Origin: Ulota crispa
Taxonomy: Eukaryota; Streptophyta; Bryopsida; Orthotrichales; Orthotrichaceae
NCBI GenBank assembly: GCA_963920765.1
Contig: OY987243.1
Coordinates: 15,996,001-16,060,000, forward strand
Direction: 5' to 3'
DNA: 64,000 nucleotides
Shown here: positions 48,657 to 58,706 of the stretch, piece after piece
Position numbering within the stretch: the first letter of the stretch is position 1
Layout of the letters: each line of letters opens with the position of its first letter
Notes under the pieces: model-generated
Databases searched by the model: none
Told to the model about the DNA's origin: nothing
What the model saw: only the letters and a program-made list of their open reading frames with translations
Position numbers and translations under genes: made by a program

Positions 48657-49784
48657 ACAACATAACATTGTTAACCTCTAAAGGACCATGGCCTTTATTT
48701 TGTCAAAAGACATGCAAAACTGCCACCTCTATGGCAAAGAGTAAAAAAAGCTTGAAAATCAAGCATCTTGCATATCTGACTGTAGGATCTTGTGCTAGAC
48801 TACTATAAGAATGTGTCATACAAAACTCAAGAACTTTGACTACACAAGTTGGAAGATATTTTCATTTAAAGTGTAAAAAAAAACTTTCTTTGCACCTTGC
48901 TTGACTAGATTTTTTAACTTTGAACATTTTTAACTTAAATTGTTTTGCACCACAAAGTTTGGAATTCTATTTTTGCATGGTGGGAAGTTGAGTTGGTAAT
49001 CTTGGGAGAAACAAAACAAAAAAAGTAACTAATTTTCATTCTTTAAAAAAAACATTAGGTAGAAGAAGGTATGAGATTGAACAAAAACTTAAATTGCTAA
49101 TAACCCTGCAATGGAATTGAAATGCAATGATCCCAATGGTGAGATTGTTCTAGAAAGCAAACTTCACCCTCTCCAACAATTTTTTTTGAAAAAATGTTAA
49201 ACCTGCATTCAAAAATGAAGTTTATAAGTTATTGTTTCAAGAAGATGCTTGAGTTGTCCAAAAAACAAGATTATCCATAACTTTCTCATAACTAGTCCAA
49301 ATGGAACGAATCAAAGCTTCAGATGTAGAAAAAGATATAATATATAAGAAAAAAAATTAAATTTTTTTCAAGTTTTTATAAGAATTTTTTTTGCTGACCG
49401 GAGTCCCCAAATTTGTGCTTATTTGGGCATAACTTTTGCTCCTTAGCATCAATTGGAAAAGAATCATATTCCCCAAAAGCTAATGTGTTTTTCTATCTTC
49501 AAAAAAAGTTTTAAAAAATTAGGACAAAAATTGAGGCCGTAGGTACTTGTCAGAATTCCCATTTGTCCCTTGTAGGGACAACGGTCCTTTAGGGGTTAAG
49601 CCGGTTTGATTCCTCCCCCCAGCTGTGGAGGAATATGCCTCCCCATATACCCGGGGGAGGTTTTAGTTATAATTTCTCAAAGCTCATTGGTCTTGGGACA
49701 GAGCTGACAAATGACATTGGCTGGGGGATCCTCATTTTTGGGGAGCAAAAGGGACCCCTCTAGTGAAGGTTAACAATGTTATGA
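48657..49784 (+). mobile_element. MITE family G copy 2, carrying family A copy 4
   Basis: Outer ends CATAACATTGTTAA and TTAACAATGTTATG form an inverted pair. The right part (49600-49784) matches 41500-41671. The family A insert uses the TTAA in the left end. The outermost few bases are approximate. Confidence 0.65.
48675..49595 (-). mobile_element. TTAA-flanked MITE, family A copy 4 (921 bp)
   Basis: TTAA at 48671-48674 and 49596-49599. It is almost identical to copy 2 (39563) until about 49510. The last 85 bp are a different sequence with the family B-like subterminal palindrome GTCCCTTGTAGGGAC, suggesting an exchanged end. Confidence 0.9.
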
Positions 49785-50449
49785 ATTGTCAAAAAAAAAA
49801 AAAAAACTCTCACATCATATTTTGAAGGGAGTCAAATTTTGATAACTATGTTTGGGCAGTTTCAAGAAAAATAAAAATCCTCTAGCTTCAAGCCCTATTA
49901 TCTTTCAATCTATAAATCCAAAGCTCTTGAAACTATTTTTCATATGTTTCAAATGTTTGTCTCTAGTTTTTCACCATTCAGATTTCAAATAAAAGACTTC
50001 CCATTGCACAAGAAATCATGAAAGAATGACTAATGTATTGCCACTTTGCTTAACCTCTATGCATTGCAGGATGATTTAGAACAAGCTAGATTGTGTTTTT
50101 GCATCTGAAAATTTTCATGAGTGAACTTAACATCATATACTTGTGAATGGTCAAAAAGCTCAAATTTGTGTAGAGCAAAAACTTTACTCTAGGAAGGGTC
50201 AAAGTCTGCTGACCTTATTTTGCAAGAATAAAAAAAAGTAGTTTTCTCACTTCAAACATTATAATCTTACAATCCACATGGTCAAATGGGCTGAATTTTT
50301 TTGCACATATTATTTTATTTATTTTGCACACTTTTGTACGGTTGAAATTGAGAAAAAATTGTTCTAATTTTAATTTTGGACAATGCACTAAAAATTAACA
50401 ATTTCTGAGATTTTTTCTCAAAAAACACCCTTGATCCTTTAGGGGTTAA

Positions 50450-50856
50450 CTATTACCATCTAGTGATTGAATTAAGGAGTTTTGAATTCATTTTTGAACT
50501 TAAGGACACCTCATTAGTCTACATCATAGAGAAGAATACAATTGAACATTACATATACAGGGGACAGATTATTATCAATACCCTTCTTTGTGAAAATACC
50601 TGAGGTTTCCCACCCCGGTCCCACATCGACTTGTGTGCAGTAGACTGCGCCCTCCCAAATAGGGGCAGATGTTAACTTTATTGCTTGTTTGTAGCAGAGA
50701 TTTTTCCTCCTGGCTCCACAAACAGGTATTTGCCGTACATTCAGCCGTAGCAATAGTATGTATAGGCGTATAGCTTTTCGCTATGGAAGAACCTCTGAAC
50801 CTGGTTTCCCGAACTCCGGAGACCAGATCAGGCGCCCTGTTTAGATGACAGATCAA
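50450..50856 (-). repeat. Dispersed repeat M, copy 4, and flanking fragments
   Basis: The core at about 50595-50650 reads, on the plus strand, CCACCCCGGTCCCACATCGAC. GTCCCACATCG (50618-50628) equals the plant snRNA upstream sequence element. No snRNA sequence follows. The left 100 bp resemble the 36970 foldback. Confidence 0.45.
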
Positions 50857-51808
50857 TCCCTAAAGGACCAAGTGGCTGTTCAACAGTCACTTGAGAACTT
50901 GGGTAGGGTCATATGGAGTTAATTTTTATTTGAATTCTCAAAATTGTTACACAAGGTGCAAATATGTATCTTGTAAGTGGAGATGTAAATTTTTCCCAAT
51001 TTGGATGCCTGGTTCAAAAATCATGTTACCCAAAATAATTTGGGTAGCTCGGGCAGTTTGGGTATCTTTGGAGAATCTTATGCTAAAACTTTCATCAACT
51101 TTTGAAATTTGGCATGTATGTAACTAAAAATCACATTGAACAATTGTCAAAAAAAAAAAAATTTGAACTCTCACATCACATTTTGAAGAGAGTCAAACTT
51201 TGTTAACTATGTTTGGGTAGTTTCAAGAAAAAAAGAATTCTCTAACTTTAGGCCCTAGTATCTTTCAATCTATAAATCCAAAACTCTTGAAACTTTTTTT
51301 CACATATTCCAAATGATTGTCCCTAACTTCTCGCCATTGAGATTTCAAACAAAAGACTTCCTTATTGCATAAGAAATCATGAAAGAATGGCTAATGTGTT
51401 GCCAATTCACTAAACCTCCTTGCACTACAAGGTGATTTAGAATAAGTTAGATTTTATCTTTACATCTGAAAATTTTCATGAGTGAACCTAACAACATATA
51501 CTTGTGCATGGTCAAAAAGCTCAAATTTGTGTAGAGTAAGAATTTTACTCTAGGAAAGCTCAAAGTCTGCTAACCTTGTTTTGCAGGAATGAAAAAAAGC
51601 TATTTTTCTCACTTCAAATGTTATAACCTTACAAACCACAAAGTCAAATGGGCTGAATTTTTTTGCATGTATTAGCTTATCTATTTGACACATTTTTGTA
51701 CAATTGGAATTGAGAAAATAGGTTTCTATTTTGAATTTTGGGCAATGCACTAAAAGTTGGCCGTTTCTGAGATTTTTTTCTCAAAAAATACCCTTGGTCC
51801 TTTAGGGG
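50857..51808 (+). mobile_element. TTAA-type element, family C copy 2 (952 bp)
   Basis: Begins TCCCTAAAGGACC after TCAA (50853-50856) and ends GGTCCTTTAGGGG before TTAA (51809-51812). A subterminal palindrome AGTGGCTGTTCAACAGTCACT sits just inside the left end. This uninterrupted copy is the reference for family C. No coding capacity. Confidence 0.85.
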
Positions 51809-51812
51809 TTAA

Positions 51813-52155
51813 GAGCCATTTTCCATGGGCTCCCTTGACGTCTAGCGCCTAGACCAAAATTGGAGGCTTCCGGAGGGCTTGGACCTTGTAGAACATTCCA
51901 TGGGAAGAATCGGAGGCCCAAAGTTGAGGGAAAAAAAAGTACATGTGTAATAAATTTGGTCCACGTTGGTCCTTGAGTGGATGAGTTTCTAAAAGTTTTC
52001 AAAAAGTGGAGGTCTAGGCCCTCCAACCCTGCAAACCCTAAAAAATAGGACTGGAACTTGGACCCCAATCCTAGACCTCTGGCACAAACTAAGGGCCCAT
52101 GGAAAATGCTAGAGGGCTCCTGGGTTGGGTCTAGGAGAGCCCATGGAAATTGGCT
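51813..52155. mobile_element. MITE, family L (343 bp)
   Basis: GAGCCATTTTCCATGGGCTC on the left mirrors GAGCCCATGGAAATTGGCT on the right. TTAA lies on both sides (51809-51812, shared with family C copy 2, and 52156-52159). Either a TTAA or a TTA target fits. Interior moderately GC-rich, non-coding. Confidence 0.65.
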
Positions 52156-52158
52156 TTA

Positions 52159-52979
52159 AGGTAGACACACCCGTACCCAACTATTTAAGGGTTTGGGATA
52201 CCTTAAGGCCTTAAGAAATTCAAGAAGAAAAATTCAGTAGCGTTAAACTTTCAACAAGCTATCATGGAACATAATTTTTGTGGGAAAAAGTATTGTAGAT
52301 TGTTTTCTATTAAAGGGTAAAGTTGCAACTCATAGGGTCCTTGTTAACAACTCTAAACTAACCTTGAAATTGTTTGGGTGTGTTCCTATAATGGCACTTG
52401 ATGGTCCCTATCCCAACCATCTCAAATCAACTTAGCAATTGCCAGTTGCAAAAATATGAGCCCTCCACAAGGCCCCTAAGAACCCCTTTCAAGGGGTCCC
52501 CTTAATTGTTTTAATTTGTACTTTGGGACAGAAAAAATTCCTTACACCCTACTATGCCTTTGAGTACAATCATGGCTCACATTGGCATGTCCAATTTTCA
52601 TTGGGCATTACAATTACATGTACATATTACTATGGTCATTTTTCTCTATATTCAAATTTTTAACCTAGTACTTGTGAGGGTAACATTAGTTATGGTTGTG
52701 TACAATAGTAGGAGAATAATTAAGAAATTGTGCATAGTACTAGATTGCCATTTTCTATTCATAGTTTTTGTGATGTACGTCATACAAGGTAGAGACACTT
52801 CACACACACTTTAATGTACCCACTCTAGGCCCAATAAATGTTAAGAGAGACCATTTTTAAGGGCCTTGTGGAGGGCTCATGTTTTTTCTAATGGACATGT
52901 AGCAAGATTTGCTTGTGCAAGGAGTGTTCAAAAATAGGGTGCAAAATTAGGAAGCAATTGGGAATGGGTGTGTCTACCT
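52159..52979. mobile_element. TA-type MITE, family K (821 bp)
   Basis: Ends AGGTAGACACACCCGTACCC and GGGAATGGGTGTGTCTACCT, with TA on the left and CA on the right. A second internal inverted pair (GAGCCCTCCACAAGGCCC near 52465 and its mirror near 52858) extends the foldback. It starts where family L stops. Confidence 0.7.
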
Positions 52980-53072
52980 CACTCCAAACTTCAAAGTCCA
53001 AATCTGAGTTCAAATCCTCGTGCTAGAGACATGTTGTGTGAAATGTTCTCCATCAATCTACTTGGAGGACTA

Positions 53073-53300
53073 AGGTAGGTATACACAACACCGCTTGTCA
53101 ACCTAATGCCGTTCAAATGTAGGCCGTCAATTCATTTAGAACTCAAATGTAGACCCTCCATAGATAGCTTTTCTTCTGATATTATGAAAATCTCAAAAGA
53201 TAAGCTATCTATGGAGGATCTACATTTGAGTTCTAAAATGAATTGACGGCCTAAATTTGAACGGCATTAAGTTGACAAGCGGTGTTGTGTATACCTACCT
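53073..53300. mobile_element. TA-flanked foldback MITE, family J (228 bp)
   Basis: Arms of about 100 bp are almost perfect inverted copies from AGGTAGGTATACACAACACC to its mirror. TA on both sides (53071-53072, 53301-53302). The loop is only about 25 nt. A Tc1/mariner-like MITE, and a near-perfect hairpin if transcribed. Confidence 0.88.
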
Positions 53301-53365
53301 TACATGTAAGGAAAACTGCATAGAAAAACTGCTTTTATTCTCTATACTAAGGATGAATATATTTA

Positions 53366-53742
53366 GTGCATCTCCACCCGTACGGCAAATTGTGGTTTTT
53401 CACTGTGTTTTACCTATCATATGGATGCCGGGTCGCTTATTGAGCCCCACTTTTCCAGGTTCGAGTCTTGCATTTCACCAGAAATGGCATTCCAACTTCC
53501 CTGCTCGATGTTTAGTTTCCGATTGCCATCTTTGTTTCCAACCCGTCATTTCTTGTTGCATCCTGTTTCACATCCTATTTTAGGGGGATAAGCAGTGCAT
53601 GGCAAGAAAATCACGTACGAACTGCAAACATCGTGAACATATTCTTGTGAAACTCCACTCCAATAGCCATCCGCAAGTTTGCCAACCACAAAAAAAACAA
53701 ATGTTTCATCGAGTTTGTAGAGTAGAGTGAGTGGAGATGCTC
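53366..53742. mobile_element. PIF/Harbinger-like MITE (377 bp)
   Basis: Ends GTGCATCTCCAC and GTGGAGATGCTC, flanked by TTA (53363-53365, 53743-53745). GAGCATCTCCA-type ends with a TTA target recur in plant Tourist-like MITEs. A B-box-like GGTTCGAGTCTTG lies inside, but no tRNA fold. Confidence 0.7.
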
Positions 53743-54176
53743 TTACAAGAACATGACAACAAACATAAAAAGTTAGCTGAAACATCATTAAAAAGAAAAG
53801 CATGGATGGTCTTTTGTAGTGGATGGTGTTTGCAAGTATAAGGTTTTCTAATGTTGGGGACACACAAGTCAAAACAACTAGTTTGAAATAGATGAAGAAG
53901 TAACTTATTTTTTTTGGAAAATTGACAAAATCATTTTTTTTAAAGTTTCATCTATTGTTCTTCTAAGGATAACCTCTCCACCATTCTAGGGTAGGAGATT
54001 TGAGACACCAGTTTGTGAACCGTCAAAAACATCAATTTTGAATTGACCAAAAAAGTAGGCATGAAAAATCAAAAAATTTACATTTTCCACATACAAGTAA
54101 AAACAAACACTCCATTGTTACAAAATGCTAGTTTAGTTTGGTGTGGCCCAACCTTCAGACGTAATTTTTGATGTTA

Positions 54177-54318
54177 AGATTAACATGCCCATTCCCGACC
54201 CTTTTGCAGGTTTGACCCTTGTATACCAAGAGTGTTCATTTTAGTTCTAAAAGGAGCACCCTGGGTACATAGGGATCAGAATTGCAAAGAGGTAGGGGGA
54301 TAGGGAATGGGTATGTAT
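54177..54318. mobile_element. TA-type MITE, family H copy 2 (142 bp)
   Basis: ACATGCCCATTCCCGACCC on the left mirrors GGGATAGGGAATGGGTATGT on the right. It abuts family I copy 1, with which it shares a TA. Confidence 0.6.
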
Positions 54319-54320
54319 TA

Positions 54321-54718
54321 AGGTAGTCGGCTCTAAATGCGACCCTCACATTTAAAGTGATCCATAGCCCGTCCAAGAATGAATATGAGATGGTTCTTGA
54401 ATGGACCCTTCTTAGTCTTAAAAGAAAAGGTGTATTTTATCGCAAGAGCCAATCATACTCCTCTATTCACTTGATCTCTTTACAAGTTGCAAGGGTACAC
54501 TTTATGGGAGACCTAGGGTCACAGATAGGTGCCTACTACAAAAAAACTTTGAAAATTCATCAACAATTCAATAATGCTTCAAAAAATATGGAAAAAATTG
54601 GGTTACTTTTAGCATCCATTTCTCTTTGACGGGAAATTAGGTAGAAAATCTTCATGTCTTGAAAAACACATGAAAATTTAGAACAGCCCTTAAAGTGACA
54701 GTTTTAGAGTGACTACCT
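54321..54718. mobile_element. TA-flanked MITE, family I copy 1 (398 bp)
   Basis: Ends AGGTAGTCGGCTCTAAA and TTTTAGAGTGACTACCT, with TA at 54319-54320 and 54719-54720. The copy at 56990-57387 has exactly the same length. A frame crosses most of it (54357-54629) and has a counterpart in copy 2, but neither resembles a transposase. Confidence 0.8.
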
Positions 54719-54720
54719 TA

Positions 54721-56229
54721 CTTGGAAATGCACCGGTTAGGAGAAAGTTTGACACATATTTTGAAAGATACCAGCAAATCATTCAGGGCCTACAAGGTAT
54801 AAAGACTATAGATTAATACAATAGACTACATCTACGTCCAGATTGTAATACTAGGCCAAGGTCTGGGAAGAACCAATCGCTAGTGTAAGATTAGCCGACT
54901 AAAATTGAGATTTGGCCGGTTCAAATTCAAGTCATTAGGGTGTAAAACCAAAGGCAATGAAAATAAGACGGAAACTAACCGGTTAATAAAAAAACACAAA
55001 GGAAAATTATCTACTCTTTTTCAAGATGGGTAGGAAATTCACCGGAAGAAAATACAAGAAACCGGATATTAGAGGATCTTCAAAGGATATGTCCGGATTT
55101 TAGTTGACAAAGTCAAGGATAGCTAATCATCAATGGTAGTATAAGTTCAATACTTCAAGGCCAGCCACTGGAGCCTAGAGTTGCAAAGGCTCTTGACCTA
55201 TTCCTGCCTTTAAACCACTAGGTGATTCCATTTTAGCCTATTCATGATACCATTTGCAAATAAGTGCCACCAAGTAATCTCTCTATCTCTCTCTTCTAGC
55301 AAGTAGGATTTCTTTAAATTACAAATGTGAGCTTTGTACATTAGTAAAGCTAAGTATCTTGTCCTCAACTAATGAGGAGTTTCTAGGTTCAACTTTTGCT
55401 ATAGACATTACATTGTTTATTGATTTTATATATGTATATGTTTTTGTTATTTTTGAATTCTTTTTGAGGGTTTTGGCTAATTTAAGTTAAATATAGAAGG
55501 AAATTTAGTTGATTCATATCCCACATGAAAGAAAAATGAGCCGATCCATACATAAGACGAAAGGAAATTTAAGCGCTTAAAATTTGGTACCAAAGGAAAT
55601 TGGCCGCTTTCCCTAAGTGCAAAAAGGTAAAAACCAATCTCAAACAATGTTCAACCTAACATACTCTTGAGTAACTGACTTTTAACTAAAACTTTTGAAA
55701 TATTTCCCGGACCCTGTACTAGGCTACCAGCCAGCCTGCATGACATTTGCATTGGTTCAGCCGTCCTGTCCCCTTATCTAATACTCTCAAGTATGGAGCA
55801 TCAATTGATCCCACCCATGGGAACTGGGCACGTTGCGGACGGAAGTGTGCCACTTTTAAAACTCCAGACGTACTGCAAAGTCCACTTTTGTGCACAAGTT
55901 GGCGGACCTATATAGGATGCAGCCAAAGGCTGGAGTTACTGCACATACGTCGATGTGGGGGGGGGGGGCAGCGTGGTAAAGCTCTGATTATTCACTTGCC
56001 AGGAAATGAAAGAGTTTATATGTTTTTCATCAGGAGATTGTATTTGGGAGTTTTGAATTCATATTTGGATTCAGATTTCCAGATATGGACTAAGGGTTTT
56101 CGCACCTACACATGCGCAAGGATCCTGACGTGCAATATTTGGATGAGAAATGCTCAAGGTCCCTTAAAAGGTTCTTTTCACTCTCAACTTGAGTGTGTCA
56201 AGGAATGGCCCTTGAAATTAATATTTATT
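54721..56229. other. Unassigned DNA with dispersed repeat M, copy 5
   Basis: No gene recognised. Repeat M at about 55870-56015 includes CGATGTGGG (minus-strand CCCACATCG) and, 36 bp further on the minus strand, TATATAG (55909-55915). A poly(G) run sits at about 55956-55968. The 161-codon frame here crosses the repeat and the G run and is probably chance. Confidence 0.4.
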
Positions 56230-56232
56230 TAA

Positions 56233-56790
56233 GAGTGGCTTAACACTATGATCAGTCAAGTCGAGAGGCTGTGGGATTGAGTGGCTAAACTTTGGAGAGA
56301 GGCCAACAAAATAAGCTGAAAATAGGTATTAAATTATAAATTTTTGACACCTTTGGCCGCCCTTAGTGTGAAGCCTCCAAAGGCCAAGTCCAAAGGCCAC
56401 ACTCTTGGCAATGACCTTCCACGGACTCTCAACTTGAATGGCCATAGTGTGAAGCCTCCAAAAGCCAAGCCCAAAGTCCAAAGTCATAGCATTTATTAGA
56501 CCTCCCAAATCCAATGGCCAAGATCTTGTAAGCTTTTGATTATTTTATGAAAACAACGTGACGGCCTCTCAACCATAGTTTGGGTCTCCATTTTTGCTTG
56601 ACCCAAATTATTGCCGCAAGGCCGTCAACCTTGGATGATAAAGTGCTGCCATGTAGACATTTGGAGGATGATGGCCTTTGGAGTTTGGCCCCTAGTGTGA
56701 AGGGTTGAGTGGCCGGACTCTCGGTTTCTTGCAATTTGCTTGGCGCAAACCAACGGCCTCTTGACCTTCAGCTATAGTGTGAAGCCGCCC
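56233..56790. mobile_element. PIF/Harbinger-like MITE, family F copy 2 (558 bp)
   Basis: Ends GAGTGGCTTAACACTATG and CTATAGTGTGAAGCCGCCC, flanked by TAA (56230-56232, 56791-56793). Strongly similar to 26850-27406 throughout. Confidence 0.82.
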
Positions 56791-56989
56791 TAAGTTTAGT
56801 GAGTTCTAACTTTTTCTCTACTTCTTCTACACTTGATGATAGGTCAAATAGCTTTTTGTGGGACCAAACAACTATTTGTGGAATACACTTGAAGAGTAAA
56901 GATGGGGGACAAGAGTTTTGAGGGCTCTCCAAAAGCAGATGGAAACACTTGGCAAGTCATGGATTGAGTGCAAGGGTGCGGATGCTCTA

Positions 56990-57387
56990 AGGTAGTGTGC
57001 TCAAAAAGCAAGTGTTGACAGTAAAGCTCCCCACATGGGTGCCAAGAATGGTAATACAATAGTCCTTGAATGGATTTCTATAAGTCATAAAAGAAAAGAT
57101 GTATTCTATTGCAAAAGCCAATCATACTCTTTGGTTTCACCTCATCCCTTAGTAAGTTGCAAGGGACCGGGGAAGATTTATGGGAGACCTAGAGTCACAA
57201 ATAGGTATCTACCAATTTTGAAAATTCATCAACAATTCAATAATGCTTCAAAAAATATGAAAAAAATGGGTTACACTGGACATTCATTTCCCTTTACCTG
57301 AAAATTAGACAAAAAATCTTCATATTTTTAAAATTCCATGAATAACCATACCAGCTCTTACAAGGACACTTTTCAAGAAGACTATCT
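56990..57387. mobile_element. TA-flanked MITE, family I copy 2 (398 bp)
   Basis: Left end AGGTAGTGTGCTCAAAA and right end AAGACTATCT between TA dinucleotides. The interior aligns with 54321-54718 (CAATCATACTC, CAACAATTCAATAATGCTTC). Confidence 0.75.
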
Positions 57388-58100
57388 TAGAATCATGGAG
57401 GAGAGTACAATTACACAACATCAAAATAGGGGACAAATAATTACTTTTATTCATGTTTGTAAGAAATGCAAAACTTTTCCATCCTAGTCTCACATCAACG
57501 TGTGTGTAGTAACTCATCAAGCCACAACCTTGTTATCTACAAGCAACCTCCATGGACACATCATTTAGGCGCAAAAACTATAAGATGGGGATGAATAATG
57601 AAACACGAGACCTAATGGGAATTGTCACTAGCATTTTTGATTGAGGTGCACACCAATTGAGAGCATAGAAAAAATATTTTATAATTTGTTGTTGCACACA
57701 CTAAGTGGAACAAGACGTGTGATCAACAACACTATGACAACAAGTAGGCCTAGTTCTAAGTATTTTTAGAGATATTGCATTCTCAACTATGTAAGCCACC
57801 AGCACAAGTTCCCTCTTTAGCAAGTTTACCATTAGGTCCCTTCACCCCTAGTCCTACACTTCAAGCACAAGAGCCCAAAATTTCAACCCTATCTTATTCA
57901 GCATTCACATATTGCACAACCATTCAGGTTGCTCTAACAATTGCAAGCGTGGTTGGAAAAAACTTATCAAAACATAATTGTGGGGAAAGGTCAATAACCT
58001 TGAGTAGGAAGGTTTTCACAGCCTCTTGATACTGGTAAGAAGTAGGCGCTATTAGAAACATGATTTTCCTCTCTTTCTTACTTGCAATGCAAAAAAAGAA
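57388..58100. other. Unassigned DNA with a repeat-M core
   Basis: A repeat-M core lies at about 57465-57520 on the minus strand. An 84-codon plus-strand frame (57775-58029) has no recognisable domain. Nothing else identified. Confidence 0.35.
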
Positions 58101-58500
58101 GGAAGCGACTAGGCGGACACCCCCTAATTGCTACGTGGACACCCCATAGCCTACCTTATTAAATTTGAGATTATTATTATCCTAAAATATGAAATAAAAT
58201 CAAAGCAATAATTTTGCATACATTTGCGTCTACAAGCATTGCAAGCATACAACAAATCTACTTCATTTGCGACATGGTTAGGAGTTAAACTAGTAAATAA
58301 AGGGAGCAACTGGTTTAACTCCTGACAGTGCCACAAATGAGACAAATTTGTTGTATGCTTGCAATGCTTGTAGATTTAGATGTATGCTGAATTAATACTT
58401 TGATTTTATTTCATTTTTCATTAGAATAATAAACTCAAATTTAATAGATTGGAATATGGGGTGTCCGCGTAGCAGTTGGGGGTGTCCACCTAGTCGCTCC
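58101..58500. mobile_element. Foldback MITE, possibly Mutator-like (400 bp)
   Basis: Ends GGAAGCGACTAGGCGGACAC and GTGTCCACCTAGTCGCTCC, with long diverged arms that also carry mirrored CATTGCAAGCATACAACAAAT segments. The flanks are A-rich, which hides any target duplication. Confidence 0.72.
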
Positions 58501-58706
58501 CAAAAGGAAATAGTGAGCACTTGGATTCTCATTATCTTGAACATGACGGATTTCAAAAAAAGGGCACTTGAATGCCACAATCTTCAGAGGTCTTGAACGT
58601 CACAAAGGTCATGATCATAAAAATGACATGTTCCAAAGTTTGTACATTTATGACAACTCAAAAGCCAAGAGCTTTGAAAATTGGGGTTACTGTCGATTTA
58701 GATTGA

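Larger units (their letters stand above)
48381..50445 (+). mobile_element. TTAA-type element, family C copy 1, twice interrupted
   Basis: It begins CCCCTAAAGGACC (left site drifted to TTTT) and ends TCCTTTAGGGG before TTAA (50446-50449). It matches the uninterrupted copy at 50857-51808. It is split by a family G MITE, which itself contains family A copy 4. Total 2065 bp minus 925 bp (A plus TTAA) minus 952 bp (a full family C element) leaves 188 bp, the length of family G copy 1, so the nesting closes arithmetically. Confidence 0.85.

Noticed and set aside
50618-50790. A plant U-snRNA gene downstream of GTCCCACATCG
   Set aside because: No U1, U2, U4, U5, U6 or U3 sequence follows and the TATA-like element is weak.
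53449-53475. B-box-like GGTTCGAGTC as a second SINE
   Set aside because: It has no A box at the right distance and lies inside a TTA-flanked MITE.
55747-56232. Longest open frame in the window (161 codons, plus strand)
   Set aside because: It runs through a dispersed repeat and a poly(G) run, has no domain-like pattern, and sister copies of the repeat are not open in the same frame.
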